Assembly (NCBI RefSeq): GCF_019977395.1
Contig: NZ_AP024660.1
Location: 3,348,001-3,412,000, forward strand
From: Arthrobacter sp. NicSoilC5
GTDB lineage: Bacteria > Actinomycetota > Actinomycetes > Actinomycetales > Micrococcaceae
Direction of reading: 5' to 3'
Length of the DNA stretch: 64,000 nucleotides
This document shows positions 1 through 7,659 of the stretch, piece by piece. Within the stretch, counting starts at the first letter, position 1, and each line of letters starts with the position of its first letter. The translations under genes and the position numbers were made by a program. Under the pieces are notes generated by a model. The model was given only the letters and a program-made list of their open reading frames with translations. It searched no databases and had not been told where the DNA came from.

Positions 1-1
1 G

Positions 2-274
2 TTGCAGGTCCGCACCCGCGTCAATGGGATCGAAGCCCAGAACGGCAACACCCGGGACATGATTTTCTCTGTCCCGGCCATCATTTCGCTGATCAGCGAA
101 ACCTTCACCCTGCACCCGGGTGACGTCATCGCCACCGGCACCCCCGGTGGCGTGGGCTACGCCCGCACCCCGCAGTGGCTGCTGCAGCCCGGCGATACCG
201 TGGAAGTGGAGATTGAGAAGCTGGGCATCCTGACCACGCCGGTGGGCGACATTTCCCTTCGGAGCCGTGCCTGA
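2..274 (+). CDS. Fumarylacetoacetate hydrolase family protein, C-terminal part
   Basis: The reading frame is open from the window edge, so the N-terminus is missing. The visible 90 residues contain the family's C-terminal core: a stretch reading HPGDVIATGTPGGVG at about residues 38-52 and a closing GDTVEVEIEKLG beta segment. These are characteristic of the FAH/2-keto-4-pentenoate hydratase superfamily, which hydrolyses or hydrates acylpyruvate-type products of aromatic ring cleavage using a divalent metal. The stop codon overlaps the start of the following FAD monooxygenase by one base (TGATG), so the two are probably translationally coupled in one catabolic operon. The exact substrate cannot be told from this fragment. 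Confidence 0.85.
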   Translation: MQVRTRVNGIEAQNGNTRDMIFSVPAIISLISETFTLHPGDVIATGTPGGVGYARTPQWLLQPGDTVEVEIEKLGILTTPVGDISLRSRA

Positions 275-2040
275 TGAGCGCCTTCCCTACCGCGGCTGAC
301 CTCCCGGCGGAGGTTCGGGTCCTGATCGCCGGCGGCGGCCCCAGCGGACTCTTCCTGGCACTGGACCTCGCCTCCCGCGGGGTGCCCAGCACCGTCATCG
401 AACCGCGGACAGCGCTGGACCACACCCGGCCGCGTGCCAAGACCACCAACGCCCGCACCATGACGCACCTGCGCCGGCTGGGCCTCGCCGAGGTTCTCCG
501 GGACGCCGCGCCGCTGCCGGTGGAATACGCCCAGGACGTCATCTTCTGCACCGGCCTCACCGGCCCTTCGGCCCATGAGCTGCGCCGGTTCCGCAATGCT
601 TTCCAGCTGGTTCCCGGCCGGTACGGGCCGCAGCCGGAGTGCGGCCAGCAGGTACCGCAGCCCGTCCTCGAGGAGGTGCTCCGGGCCGCCGTCGACAGCC
701 ACCCGCTGGTGACGTTCCTGGCCGGGTGCACCGTCACTGGCGTGAGTGCCCCTGAAGGCGGGGCCGCCACGGCACCCTGCGCCGTCGTCGTTGGGGATCC
801 CGAAGGTGCCGAACGCACCATCGCCGCGGAGTACGTCATCGGGGCCGACGGCGGGTCCTCCGCGGTGCGCCGCAGCCTGGGACTGCGGCTGGAAGGCGGC
901 TCCGCCGAGCTGTCCAACATCAGCATCCTCTTCCGCTCGAAATCGCTGGCGTCCGCTGTCTCTGTGGATCCGGCCGTGCAGTACTGGGTGGTGGGCTCGG
1001 AGACCTCCGGCATGGTGGGACCCATGGACCGCGACGGCACGTGGTGGGCCATCGTCCAGGGCGTGGATCCGTCCGTGACGGTCACTGCCGGGGACGCGGC
1101 CGCGATGGTCCGCTCCCTGGTGGGCTCGGACGTGGACATCGAGGTGGTGGCCACCGACCCCTGGACGGCACGGATGCTGCTGGCTCCCGAATACAGCCGC
1201 GGCAACGTCTTCCTGGTGGGGGACGCGGCGCACCTCAACCCGCCCTGGGGCGGCCACGGTTTCAACACCTGCATCGGCGACGCCGCCAACCTGGCCTGGA
1301 AGCTCGCCGCCACGATCAACGGCTGGGCCGGGCCCGGACTCCTCGCCAGCTACGGGGCGGAACGCCGGCCGGTGGCTGCGCGCACCATCCGCGACGCCGC
1401 CACCAACGGCAAGGCCCTGGCCTACCACTTCGCAGACCCGGACCTGGTTGCGGCCGGCCGTGCGGGGGATGCCGCCCGCGGGGCTGCGCACCGGGCACTT
1501 GCCGTGAAACAGAGCGAGTTCGACTCCCTCGGCTTGGTGCTGGGCTACGCGTACGGCGGCTCGCCCGTGGTGCTGCCGGACGGTTCTGCCCTCCCCGACG
1601 AGGACCCCATCCGGTACATTCCGTCCGCTGCTCCGGGGGCCCTGCTGCCGCACGCCTGGCTGGCGGATTCCCGGTCCCTGTACAGCGCCCTTGGTGCGGG
1701 TTTCACGTTGCTGGCCGACGCCGGATCGCTGGGCGGGGTGGACCCCGCCGAAGTTTTCGAACCGGTCATGGCCGCCGGTGCCCGGCAGGGCATCCCGGTG
1801 ACCGTGGCCGCCGTCGGGCCTTCCGACGACGGAACGCACCTTGCGGACCTGTGGGGCGCCACTGCACTGCTGGTCCGTCCCGACCAGCACGTGGCCTGGC
1901 GCGGCAACTCCCCGGTGGAGGCCGCCGCCGCGCTGTCCGCCGCCGCGGGCTGGGCGACCGCTTTCCCTCCCGCACGTCCTGAAGAACCTGCACCTTCCAT
2001 CGAGACCAGGAGCGCCCGTGTCGACGTCATCATTCCGTGA
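274..2040 (+). CDS. FAD-dependent aromatic monooxygenase (PheA/TfdB type)
   Basis: 588 residues. An N-terminal Rossmann motif (IAGGGPSGL, about residues 18-26) binds the ADP of FAD. A DG motif (VIGADGG, about 188-194) and a GD motif (FLVGDAAHLNPPWGG, near residue 312) are the other two hallmarks of class A flavin hydroxylases. The extra C-terminal thioredoxin-like domain and the length fit the phenol/resorcinol/3-(3-hydroxyphenyl)propionate hydroxylase branch rather than the roughly 400-residue 4-hydroxybenzoate type. It is expected to hydroxylate a phenolic ring with NAD(P)H and O2. It is coupled to the FAH-family gene upstream and overlaps the DUF3500 gene downstream, which supports a ring-degradation operon. 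The substrate is not readable from the sequence. Confidence 0.88.
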   Translation: MSAFPTAADLPAEVRVLIAGGGPSGLFLALDLASRGVPSTVIEPRTALDHTRPRAKTTNARTMTHLRRLGLAEVLRDAAPLPVEYAQDVIFCTGLTGPSAHELRRFRNAFQLVPGRYGPQPECGQQVPQPVLEEVLRAAVDSHPLVTFLAGCTVTGVSAPEGGAATAPCAVVVGDPEGAERTIAAEYVIGADGGSSAVRRSLGLRLEGGSAELSNISILFRSKSLASAVSVDPAVQYWVVGSETSGMVGPMDRDGTWWAIVQGVDPSVTVTAGDAAAMVRSLVGSDVDIEVVATDPWTARMLLAPEYSRGNVFLVGDAAHLNPPWGGHGFNTCIGDAANLAWKLAATINGWAGPGLLASYGAERRPVAARTIRDAATNGKALAYHFADPDLVAAGRAGDAARGAAHRALAVKQSEFDSLGLVLGYAYGGSPVVLPDGSALPDEDPIRYIPSAAPGALLPHAWLADSRSLYSALGAGFTLLADAGSLGGVDPAEVFEPVMAAGARQGIPVTVAAVGPSDDGTHLADLWGATALLVRPDQHVAWRGNSPVEAAAALSAAAGWATAFPPARPEEPAPSIETRSARVDVIIP

Positions 2041-3253
2041 TTTCCTCTTTACCCCGGACCACCCCCGCGTGGCGGACATCCGCGGACTGGATGCCCGCGA
2101 ATACGCCGAGGCCGCCAAGGCCGATGCGTTCGCCGGCCCCATGATCGAGGGCTGGCGGAAGCTCTATCCGCAGCCATTCACGGGCATCACCAGCGACGGC
2201 GTCCGCCGGGAGGGCCTCTACCCGCTGGCACCTGCCCGGCCCGGGGAGGAAGCGCCCACCGCGGACATGGTGGCTGCGGCGCGGAAGCTGATGGGCACGG
2301 TCACCGCGGACCAGGCCGGGAAGCTCTGCTACGCCGTGGACGTGCCGGAATGGCAGAGCTGGGCCAACCCCGAATTCATGCAGCACGACACGGGGCTCCG
2401 CCTGGACGAGGTTGCCGGTCCCGTGCGGGATGCGGTGCTCGGCGTGGTGGAGGCTTCGCTGAGCCCGGCCGGGTTTGAGCTGGTGCGGAACCTGATGCGG
2501 ATCAACGGCTTCCTGGGTGACCTGGTGGAGCTGCCGCTGCTCATGAACGAGTTCAGCTACAACTTCGCCCTGTATGGGGAGCCTTCCGAGACGCAGCCGT
2601 GGGGGTGGCAGCTGTTTGGCCACCACGCGGCGCTGAACTGCCTGGTGGCCGGGACGCAGCTGGTGGTCTCGCCGGTGTTCATGGGCGCCGAGCCGGACAT
2701 GATCGACGCCGGCCCACATCAGGGCGTCAAAGTGTTCAAGGAGCGCATCGCCCTGGCCCGGCAGCTGATGGCCGCCCTGCCTGCGGACCTGCGGGACCGC
2801 GCTGTTGTTTATGCGGAGATGGTGGACCCGGCCATGCCCGAAGGCCGCCTCCACCCGGGCGACGAACGGCACCTGGGCGGCTGCTTCCAGGACAACCGGG
2901 TGATCCCGTACGAGGGCATCCCGGTCACCGACATGCCGCCCGGAACCCGGGAACTGCTCGACGCCGTGGTGGAGGACTTCATCGCCTACCTGCCGGACGG
3001 TCCCCGTGCCGCCCGCCGCCGGGAAATCCAGGAACACTACGGTGAAACATTCTTCAGCTGGATCGGCGGCTGGGAAGGGGAGGAAGCGTTCTACTTCCGG
3101 GTGCAGAGCCCTGTGGTGGTTCTGGAACTGGACCACCACACCGGCGTCTTCCTCAGCAACGACCAGCCCGCCCCGTTCCACATGCACACCGTGGTCCGCA
3201 CCCCCAACGGCAACGACTACGGCCGCGAACTCGTCAGGCAAGCCACCCGCTGA
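2018..3253 (+). CDS. DUF3500 family protein
   Basis: 411 residues. I chose the GTG at 2018 because an AGGAG sits seven bases upstream; an earlier in-frame ATG lies deep inside the monooxygenase. The gene overlaps the monooxygenase by 23 bases. The protein matches the general look of DUF3500: an N-terminal half rich in LMG and W motifs, then conserved FGHH, HPGDERH, FFSWIGG and a C-terminal ELDHHTGVF..HMHTVVRTPNGNDYG block. The histidine-rich C-terminus suggests a metal or hydrolytic site, but no function is established for the family that I can name. Its position between an aromatic hydroxylase and a quercetinase-like bicupin suggests a role in degrading aromatic compounds (inference). No signal peptide is visible. 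Confidence 0.8.
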   Translation: MSTSSFRDFLFTPDHPRVADIRGLDAREYAEAAKADAFAGPMIEGWRKLYPQPFTGITSDGVRREGLYPLAPARPGEEAPTADMVAAARKLMGTVTADQAGKLCYAVDVPEWQSWANPEFMQHDTGLRLDEVAGPVRDAVLGVVEASLSPAGFELVRNLMRINGFLGDLVELPLLMNEFSYNFALYGEPSETQPWGWQLFGHHAALNCLVAGTQLVVSPVFMGAEPDMIDAGPHQGVKVFKERIALARQLMAALPADLRDRAVVYAEMVDPAMPEGRLHPGDERHLGGCFQDNRVIPYEGIPVTDMPPGTRELLDAVVEDFIAYLPDGPRAARRREIQEHYGETFFSWIGGWEGEEAFYFRVQSPVVVLELDHHTGVFLSNDQPAPFHMHTVVRTPNGNDYGRELVRQATR

Positions 3254-3281
3254 CCCACCCACCCACTCACCCACCCTCCCA

Positions 3282-3345
3282 CCATCGATTGCTGAGTAAC
3301 TGCCGTTTTGGAGCGCCATAACGGCAGTTACTCAGCAATCGATGG
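3282..3345. repeat. Perfect 26-bp inverted repeat (palindrome module A)
   Basis: Left arm 3282-3307 and right arm 3320-3345 are exact reverse complements, with a 12-base centre that can itself pair (TGG/CCA). The arms contain ATTGCTGAGTAACTGCCGTT. A close homologue lies at 9618-9685. Both lie between convergent genes and both are followed by a separate hairpin terminator. This looks like a dispersed intergenic palindrome family (REP-like). Confidence 0.9.
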
Positions 3346-3357
3346 GTTTTAAAAACC

Positions 3358-3395
3358 AGAAGGCCCGGATTTCCTCTCGGAAGTCCGGGCCTTCT
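3358..3395. terminator. Hairpin terminator between DUF3500 gene and bicupin gene
   Basis: A 17-bp stem (3358-3374 with 3379-3395, one G-T pair) carries GGCCCGG and closes on a TCTC loop. It lies between two convergent genes, so it may terminate both. An A/T-rich tract (TTTTAAAAA) precedes it on the plus strand. Confidence 0.75.
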
Positions 3396-3408
3396 GTGGT
3401 GGATTGGT

Positions 3409-4479
3409 TTAGGGGATGTCCAGCGCTGCGCGGCGCTGCGGCGGCGGGCCGACGACGGTCAGGTCCATCTCAGCCTGGGCGCGCCCGAAGCCCTCCATGT
3501 CCATGTAGGGCTCGCCGCCCTCGGTGTACATGTAGTCCTCGGTAGGTTCGTTGAAGTACTCGAAGAAGCCGTTGAACACCGACGGGGTCAGGAAGCCCAC
3601 CATCTGGGTGTTGTGGGCATCGAGCGCGAACGAGTGGATGGTCCCGGCGGGGGCGTGCACGAAGTCGCCCTTGGTCAGGAGCATCTCGCGGCCGTTGGCG
3701 TAGAGCCACATCCGGCCCTCGGTGCAGAGGAAGTTCTCCGTGTGCTGGGAGTGGAAGTGCAGCGGGATGTAGGGGGTTTTGGCGCCTTTGGTGTGCACGG
3801 CGAAGTAGTTGGAACCGGTGTTGGCAGGCCGGGACAGGTAGGTGAACATGGTCTGGTAGCTGACCAGGCGCTCACCCTCGCCGGCACTGAGGAAGTAGGG
3901 GCTCTGCGTGGGCGGCAGCCCGGCGTCGTGCTTGAACGACGGCGCCACACGCTCAACGTCAGGGAACGTGATGCCAAACTCGGCGCCCACCTCTGCCTGC
4001 TCCTGCAGGCTGGCCTTGTGACCGGGGCGCACCGGCGGGACGTGCGAATCGATGGGTGTGCCCACCCGCTCGTAGTAGGCCTCGCCGCCGCCGGGCGTCA
4101 TCCAGTTCAGGAAGCGGGTGTAGTGGCTGGCCATCCGGTACGCGTGCGGCGTGTTGGGCGGAATGACCACGGAGTCGCCGGGGGTGAGGATGCGGCTCTC
4201 GCCCGGCAGCCAGACATGCAGGATCCCGTCGAAAACGTAGAGCGTCTTGTGCTCCACTTTGTGGCTGACGAACGGCGACTCAGCGCCCATGCCGCCGGAG
4301 ATGTAGGCAGCGCTGAAGATGCCCCCGGTGTCGGCGGCGCGGGCGATGACCGTGACCAGCTGGCCGTTGATCTCGTAGCGTGCGCCTTCGCCCGACGCCA
4401 TGTAATACGGGACCGCCTCGCCGGGCAGCGCGTTGGCCACCGGGAGCTGCTTGTTCATTTCCTCAACGCTGAGGGACAT
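3409..4479 (-). CDS. Quercetin 2,3-dioxygenase-like bicupin
   Basis: 356 residues with two cupin domains. The first (about residues 60-130) has HKVEHKTLYVFDG and a later PPNTPHAYR. The second (about 235-300) has PLHFHSQHTENFLCTEG and PAGTIHSF, which supply the H-x-H, E and H metal ligands. Length and two-domain layout match bacterial quercetinases such as YxaG/QdoI, which cleave flavonols with O2 to a depside and CO. The first domain has fewer obvious ligand histidines than the second, so the metal may sit mainly in the C-terminal cupin (inference). It is convergent with the DUF3500/monooxygenase operon, consistent with a plant-phenolic catabolic locus. Pirin-like or other bicupin functions remain possible. 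Confidence 0.78.
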   Translation of the reverse strand: MSLSVEEMNKQLPVANALPGEAVPYYMASGEGARYEINGQLVTVIARAADTGGIFSAAYISGGMGAESPFVSHKVEHKTLYVFDGILHVWLPGESRILTPGDSVVIPPNTPHAYRMASHYTRFLNWMTPGGGEAYYERVGTPIDSHVPPVRPGHKASLQEQAEVGAEFGITFPDVERVAPSFKHDAGLPPTQSPYFLSAGEGERLVSYQTMFTYLSRPANTGSNYFAVHTKGAKTPYIPLHFHSQHTENFLCTEGRMWLYANGREMLLTKGDFVHAPAGTIHSFALDAHNTQMVGFLTPSVFNGFFEYFNEPTEDYMYTEGGEPYMDMEGFGRAQAEMDLTVVGPPPQRRAALDIP

Positions 4480-4606
4480 GGTTTCCTTCTTTCCAGTCGG
4501 CCGGCCCTTGCCGGAGCGTGACCTACATCATGGCTGTCCCACGCCCCGGCCACGAGCCCTGATTCCATTAGTTGAAATCAGAACGTGGCTGGCCATCGTC
4601 CCCCTG

Positions 4607-4906
4607 CTACCCCTCACATTCCTTGCAGTACTTCTTGCCGTCCTTCTCACGGGCCAACTGGCTGCGGTGATGCACCAGGAAGCAGGACATGCACGTGAAT
4701 TCGTCTGCCTGCACCGGGACCACCTGGATGAGGAGTTCCTCGTTGGAGAGGTCGGCGCCGGGCAGCTCGAAGCTGTCCGCGAGGTCCGTTTCGTCCATGT
4801 CGGGAGCGGCCTCCCGGCGGCCGGACTTGTCGGACTTCAGCTCCTCCAAGGCGACGTTCGGCTCTTCCTCGGGAGTCACCCGCGGAGCGTCGTAGTCAAC
4901 TGACAT
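4607..4906 (-). CDS. DUF4193 family zinc-ribbon protein
   Basis: 99 residues. I start it at 4906 (MSVDYDAP) because an AGGAG lies ten bases upstream; the longer frame to 4963 has no comparable site. The N-terminal half is acidic. The C-terminus carries FTCMSCFLVHH and KYCKECEG, a four-cysteine CxxC...CxxC zinc ribbon typical of this small actinobacterial family. Members are widely conserved in Actinobacteria and no molecular role is established that I can name. The gene stands alone. Its upstream region holds a perfect 18-bp palindrome at 5001-5058. Confidence 0.85.
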   Translation of the reverse strand: MSVDYDAPRVTPEEEPNVALEELKSDKSGRREAAPDMDETDLADSFELPGADLSNEELLIQVVPVQADEFTCMSCFLVHHRSQLAREKDGKKYCKECEG

Positions 4907-5000
4907 GTGGTGTGTTCTCCTGTCCAGCTGCTGATGTCCAGATTGTTCTGGACAGATCGACAACGCCGGATGGGCGCAACTAATTCCCTGCCCGTGCGCA

Positions 5001-5058
5001 AAGTGAAGACCTCTTAGTTGTTGGCTGTGTTGCTGCCGTCACTAAGAGGTCTTCACTT
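5001..5058. repeat. Perfect 18-bp inverted repeat upstream of DUF4193 gene
   Basis: Arms 5001-5018 (AAGTGAAGACCTCTTAGT) and 5041-5058 are exact reverse complements around a 22-base loop. It lies between two minus-strand genes: downstream of the MHS transporter and 95 bases upstream of the DUF4193 start. It lacks the GC-rich stem plus U-tract of a classic terminator, so a dispersed palindrome or a regulatory or mRNA-end element is equally possible. Confidence 0.85.
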
Positions 5059-5144
5059 GTTCACAACGGAATCAACGTTGTGGCCCGTACAGCTAGTACG
5101 CGATCATCTCAGGGGGCGATGACCTGTCACCTCTGCTTTTCGGG

Positions 5145-6524
5145 CTAACCAGCGAGGCCGCGGGCAGCTGTGCTTGGGGACATGGCCGCGGCCGTGAGGA
5201 CAGACGTTTCCTGCTCGCTCTGCTGCACCTCGTCGAGCTCCTTGAGGGTGTACTTTTTGGTTTCCTTAGCGGTGAGGGCTGAGATTCCTGCCAGGACCAT
5301 GAACCCGAGAGCGACCATGGATGGTCCGACCCAATCTTTCAGGTCGGGGCCAGCGAGTGCTGTCGAGAGAACGGGGCCGATGACGCCCGAGATGGCGAAG
5401 CCGATCTGGGTGCCAAGGGCGAGCCCGGAGACGCGCAGCCGGCCGGGGAACATCTCCGCGAAGAACGACGGCCAGGACGCGTTCACCATTGAGTAGAAGA
5501 GGGAGTAGTTGATGATGCCAAACAGGAAGATCAGCGACCAGTTGCCGGTGGTGATCGACCACAGGTAGGGCACCATAGTGACGCCTACGCCGCCCGTTGC
5601 AATAAGGAACATCGTTTTGCGGCCGATCTTGTCCACAAGGAATCCCGCCAGGGGCGTGATTCCGAGGGCGATCACGGCCGAGACTGTGGTCGTCAGGAGC
5701 ATGGTTGGCTTATCCAGCTTGTACCCGGCGGTCCCGAAGGCTACCGAGAAGGTCTGCATCATGTAGCTGGTGCCCGCGATGAGGGCACAGAATACGATCC
5801 GCAGCACTGCACGCCAGTGGAAGCGCAGAAGATGCCGGAGAGGGGCAACGTTCGCTTTGGCGGCCTGGGCCTTTACGAACTCGGGCGGCTCCTGGACGTG
5901 GCGGCGGATCAGGTAAGCAGCGACCACCACGAGGGCGGAGGCCCAGAACGGCAGCCGCCAGCCCCAGCTCAGCAACTGATCCGAGGGCATAGCGGCGATC
6001 GGGATGAAGACCAGCAGGGTGAGCAGCGTGCCTGAGGAGGAACCCAAGGTGGTGAAGCTCGCGAGGAACCCGCGCCGGCCCTCGGAGGCATGCTCCAGGC
6101 TCATGGTGATGGCACTGGGCTGCTCGCCGGAAAGGCACAGTCCCTGGATGACGCGGATCAGCACGAGCAAGATCGGAGCAAGAGGACCGATCTGGGCGTA
6201 GGTGGGCAGGCACCCGATCAGGAAGGTGCAGCCGCCGATGCCGAACAGTGTGATCATCATGACGAACTTGCGGCCGCGGCGATCGCCCAGCGGCCCCAGG
6301 ATGAGGGAGCCGAGCGGGCGTACCGCGTAGCCGACCGCGAAGGTGATCATGGCGAGCAGCACGCTGAGGCCCTGGGGCAGCTCGGGTGAAAAGAAGAGCA
6401 CGTTCAGAACCAACGCCGACGAGGTGCCATACACCGCGAAGTCGTAGTACTCCAACGTCGTACCGATCCAGGCCGCGATTGCGGCCCTGACCGGGGTCTT
6501 CCTGGGAAGTGTGGTTTCTGTCAT
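5145..6524 (-). CDS. MFS transporter, metabolite:H+ symporter (MHS) family
   Basis: 459 residues, about 12 hydrophobic segments. The start at 6524 (MTETTLPRK) has GGAG five bases upstream; the frame extends to 6551, but the ribosome-binding site would then lie inside the gene. The N-terminal AAWIGTTLEYYDFAVYG motif and the GPLGDRRGRKFVM loop between helices 2 and 3 are signatures of the ShiA/ProP/KgtP-like MHS branch, which imports organic acids, shikimate or betaines with protons. The C-terminal tail is hydrophilic (about 45 residues). No catabolic neighbour fixes the substrate. A GTGTGGGTCACAC dyad upstream may bind a regulator. Confidence 0.87.
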   Translation of the reverse strand: MTETTLPRKTPVRAAIAAWIGTTLEYYDFAVYGTSSALVLNVLFFSPELPQGLSVLLAMITFAVGYAVRPLGSLILGPLGDRRGRKFVMMITLFGIGGCTFLIGCLPTYAQIGPLAPILLVLIRVIQGLCLSGEQPSAITMSLEHASEGRRGFLASFTTLGSSSGTLLTLLVFIPIAAMPSDQLLSWGWRLPFWASALVVVAAYLIRRHVQEPPEFVKAQAAKANVAPLRHLLRFHWRAVLRIVFCALIAGTSYMMQTFSVAFGTAGYKLDKPTMLLTTTVSAVIALGITPLAGFLVDKIGRKTMFLIATGGVGVTMVPYLWSITTGNWSLIFLFGIINYSLFYSMVNASWPSFFAEMFPGRLRVSGLALGTQIGFAISGVIGPVLSTALAGPDLKDWVGPSMVALGFMVLAGISALTAKETKKYTLKELDEVQQSEQETSVLTAAAMSPSTAARGLAG

Positions 6525-6683
6525 TTCGTCTCCGTGAATGATGGTGAACACCGGTTGCCGCTATACCTGGGCTCTCGGAAAGAGATCTTGAGTGGAATAT
6601 CCGGCTGGTCCTGCTGTGAGCTCTCTCGCAAGCCGTGTTTACGGCTTTGCGGACCGGCCCCAGACATCAAGTTAACGTTTGCG

Positions 6684-6696
6684 GTGTGGGTCACAC
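6684..6696. promoter_or_regulatory. Candidate operator upstream of MHS transporter
   Basis: GTGTG-GGT-CACAC is a perfect short dyad about 160 bases upstream of the transporter start. It is suggestive of a dimeric regulator site; no cognate regulator is adjacent. A GTTAAC hexamer lies just upstream at 6671. Confidence 0.3.
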
Positions 6697-6768
6697 AAAG
6701 TCCTCTTTTATGTACCTACATAGCGATTTGTTATGGCTTAAAGCCGAAGAACCGGAGACCCGGGACGG

Positions 6769-7332
6769 TCATTGCGTATGGGCCGCACGCAAGCCGACGC
6801 CCCTGGTCATTTTGCGGATTTCGTCGGACTTCAGGCCGCTTGCCCCGGCAAGTTGGTAGTCGTCCAGGAGCCGGGATTTCCTGGCCAGGGCCAGTACCTG
6901 CGTTCGTTGTTGTTCCGCATCACTCCGGGCGCCTTCGGCTGCCGCCAGCTCCGAAGCCAATCCCGCGATGAGGTGAAGATGACCGCTTCGGGTTTGGCCG
7001 GAGGGGTACAGCCCGCCGCGTGCCAGCGTGGCAGACCGGATACTGGCGGCAGGCTGGCCGGCGGCCTTCGCGACGGCGGAAATCTTCACGCCGTCGCACA
7101 CGGCCTGGGCAAGGCAATCACCCAGCTCGGCGGTGAGGGCACGTACCCTGCTGGACCGAAGTGCGAGGGTCGTCCGCAGCTGGGCCAGCATGGCCAGGGC
7201 TTGTTGGGCGCGGGCCGTGGCGGGGTCTGGCTTCGGGACGCCCCGGTACCGGTACGCTGCTACGCCGGCCCCGCCTGTCCCGGTGCCGGCTGTTCGCGGA
7301 GGTATCCGTTCCTGAATCTGTCTGCCGGGCAC
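6769..7332 (-). CDS. Hypothetical protein with two predicted helix-turn-helix segments
   Basis: 187 residues. I chose the GTG at 7332 because AAGGAG lies about six bases upstream; the frame stays open further upstream, but that part is Cys/Arg/Pro-rich and lacks a start with a ribosome site. The C-terminal two thirds look like folded helical protein. Two stretches resemble DNA-binding helices: GVKISAVAKAAGQPAASIRS (about residues 80-99) and LLDDYQLAGASGLKSDEIRK (about 153-172). Between them lies an Ala/Glu/Gln-rich helix, possibly coiled coil. I do not recognise a named family. It may be a regulator or DNA-associated protein (inference). It has its own promoter region shared divergently with the aminotransferase. 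Confidence 0.6.
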   Translation of the reverse strand: MPGRQIQERIPPRTAGTGTGGAGVAAYRYRGVPKPDPATARAQQALAMLAQLRTTLALRSSRVRALTAELGDCLAQAVCDGVKISAVAKAAGQPAASIRSATLARGGLYPSGQTRSGHLHLIAGLASELAAAEGARSDAEQQRTQVLALARKSRLLDDYQLAGASGLKSDEIRKMTRGVGLRAAHTQ

Positions 7333-7659
7333 CTCTGCTCCTTGTCTTAGTTGGTGTTTCCATGCCCGCGTGGCTTCCTGCCAGCAGGCGTACCTCTCCC
7401 GCGGTTCGGGACGCTGGCATGGAAGGCGTCGCGGCGGCGCTTGGCCTTCAGTAGGCCCGTTATCCACCCTGCAGGTTACGCCGCCGGCAATCCGGTAAGG
7501 CAATACCGAAAGTGCGTGGAGCAATAGGCGAAAGTTTTGGCTGCTCCGTCATAAGGGCTGCTTATCTGTCCACGCACTTTAGGTCTTATCCAAGAGGGCG
7601 GCTCCTTCCCTAGGCTCGATTGAACAACCCTCATCCGCACCGGAAGCCTGGAAGAGACC
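7333..7659. other. Divergent intergenic region with a 12-bp inverted repeat
   Basis: This 327-base gap separates the two-HTH protein gene (minus) from the aminotransferase gene (plus). It contains AAAGTGCGTGGA at 7509-7520 and its exact reverse complement at 7569-7580, with a 48-base spacer. The repeat could form a long hairpin or be two operator half-sites upstream of the aminotransferase. No clear sigma-70 promoter stands out. Confidence 0.6.

Noticed and set aside
157..2142. Long minus-strand frame opposite the FAD monooxygenase
   Set aside because: High GC makes antisense frames long. It has low-complexity Gly/Arg composition, while the plus strand has all three flavin hydroxylase motifs.
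3282..3345. Palindrome A as a CRISPR or insertion-sequence end
   Set aside because: It is a single inverted repeat without spacers, transposase or target duplication. A second copy 6 kb away has the same gene-end position.
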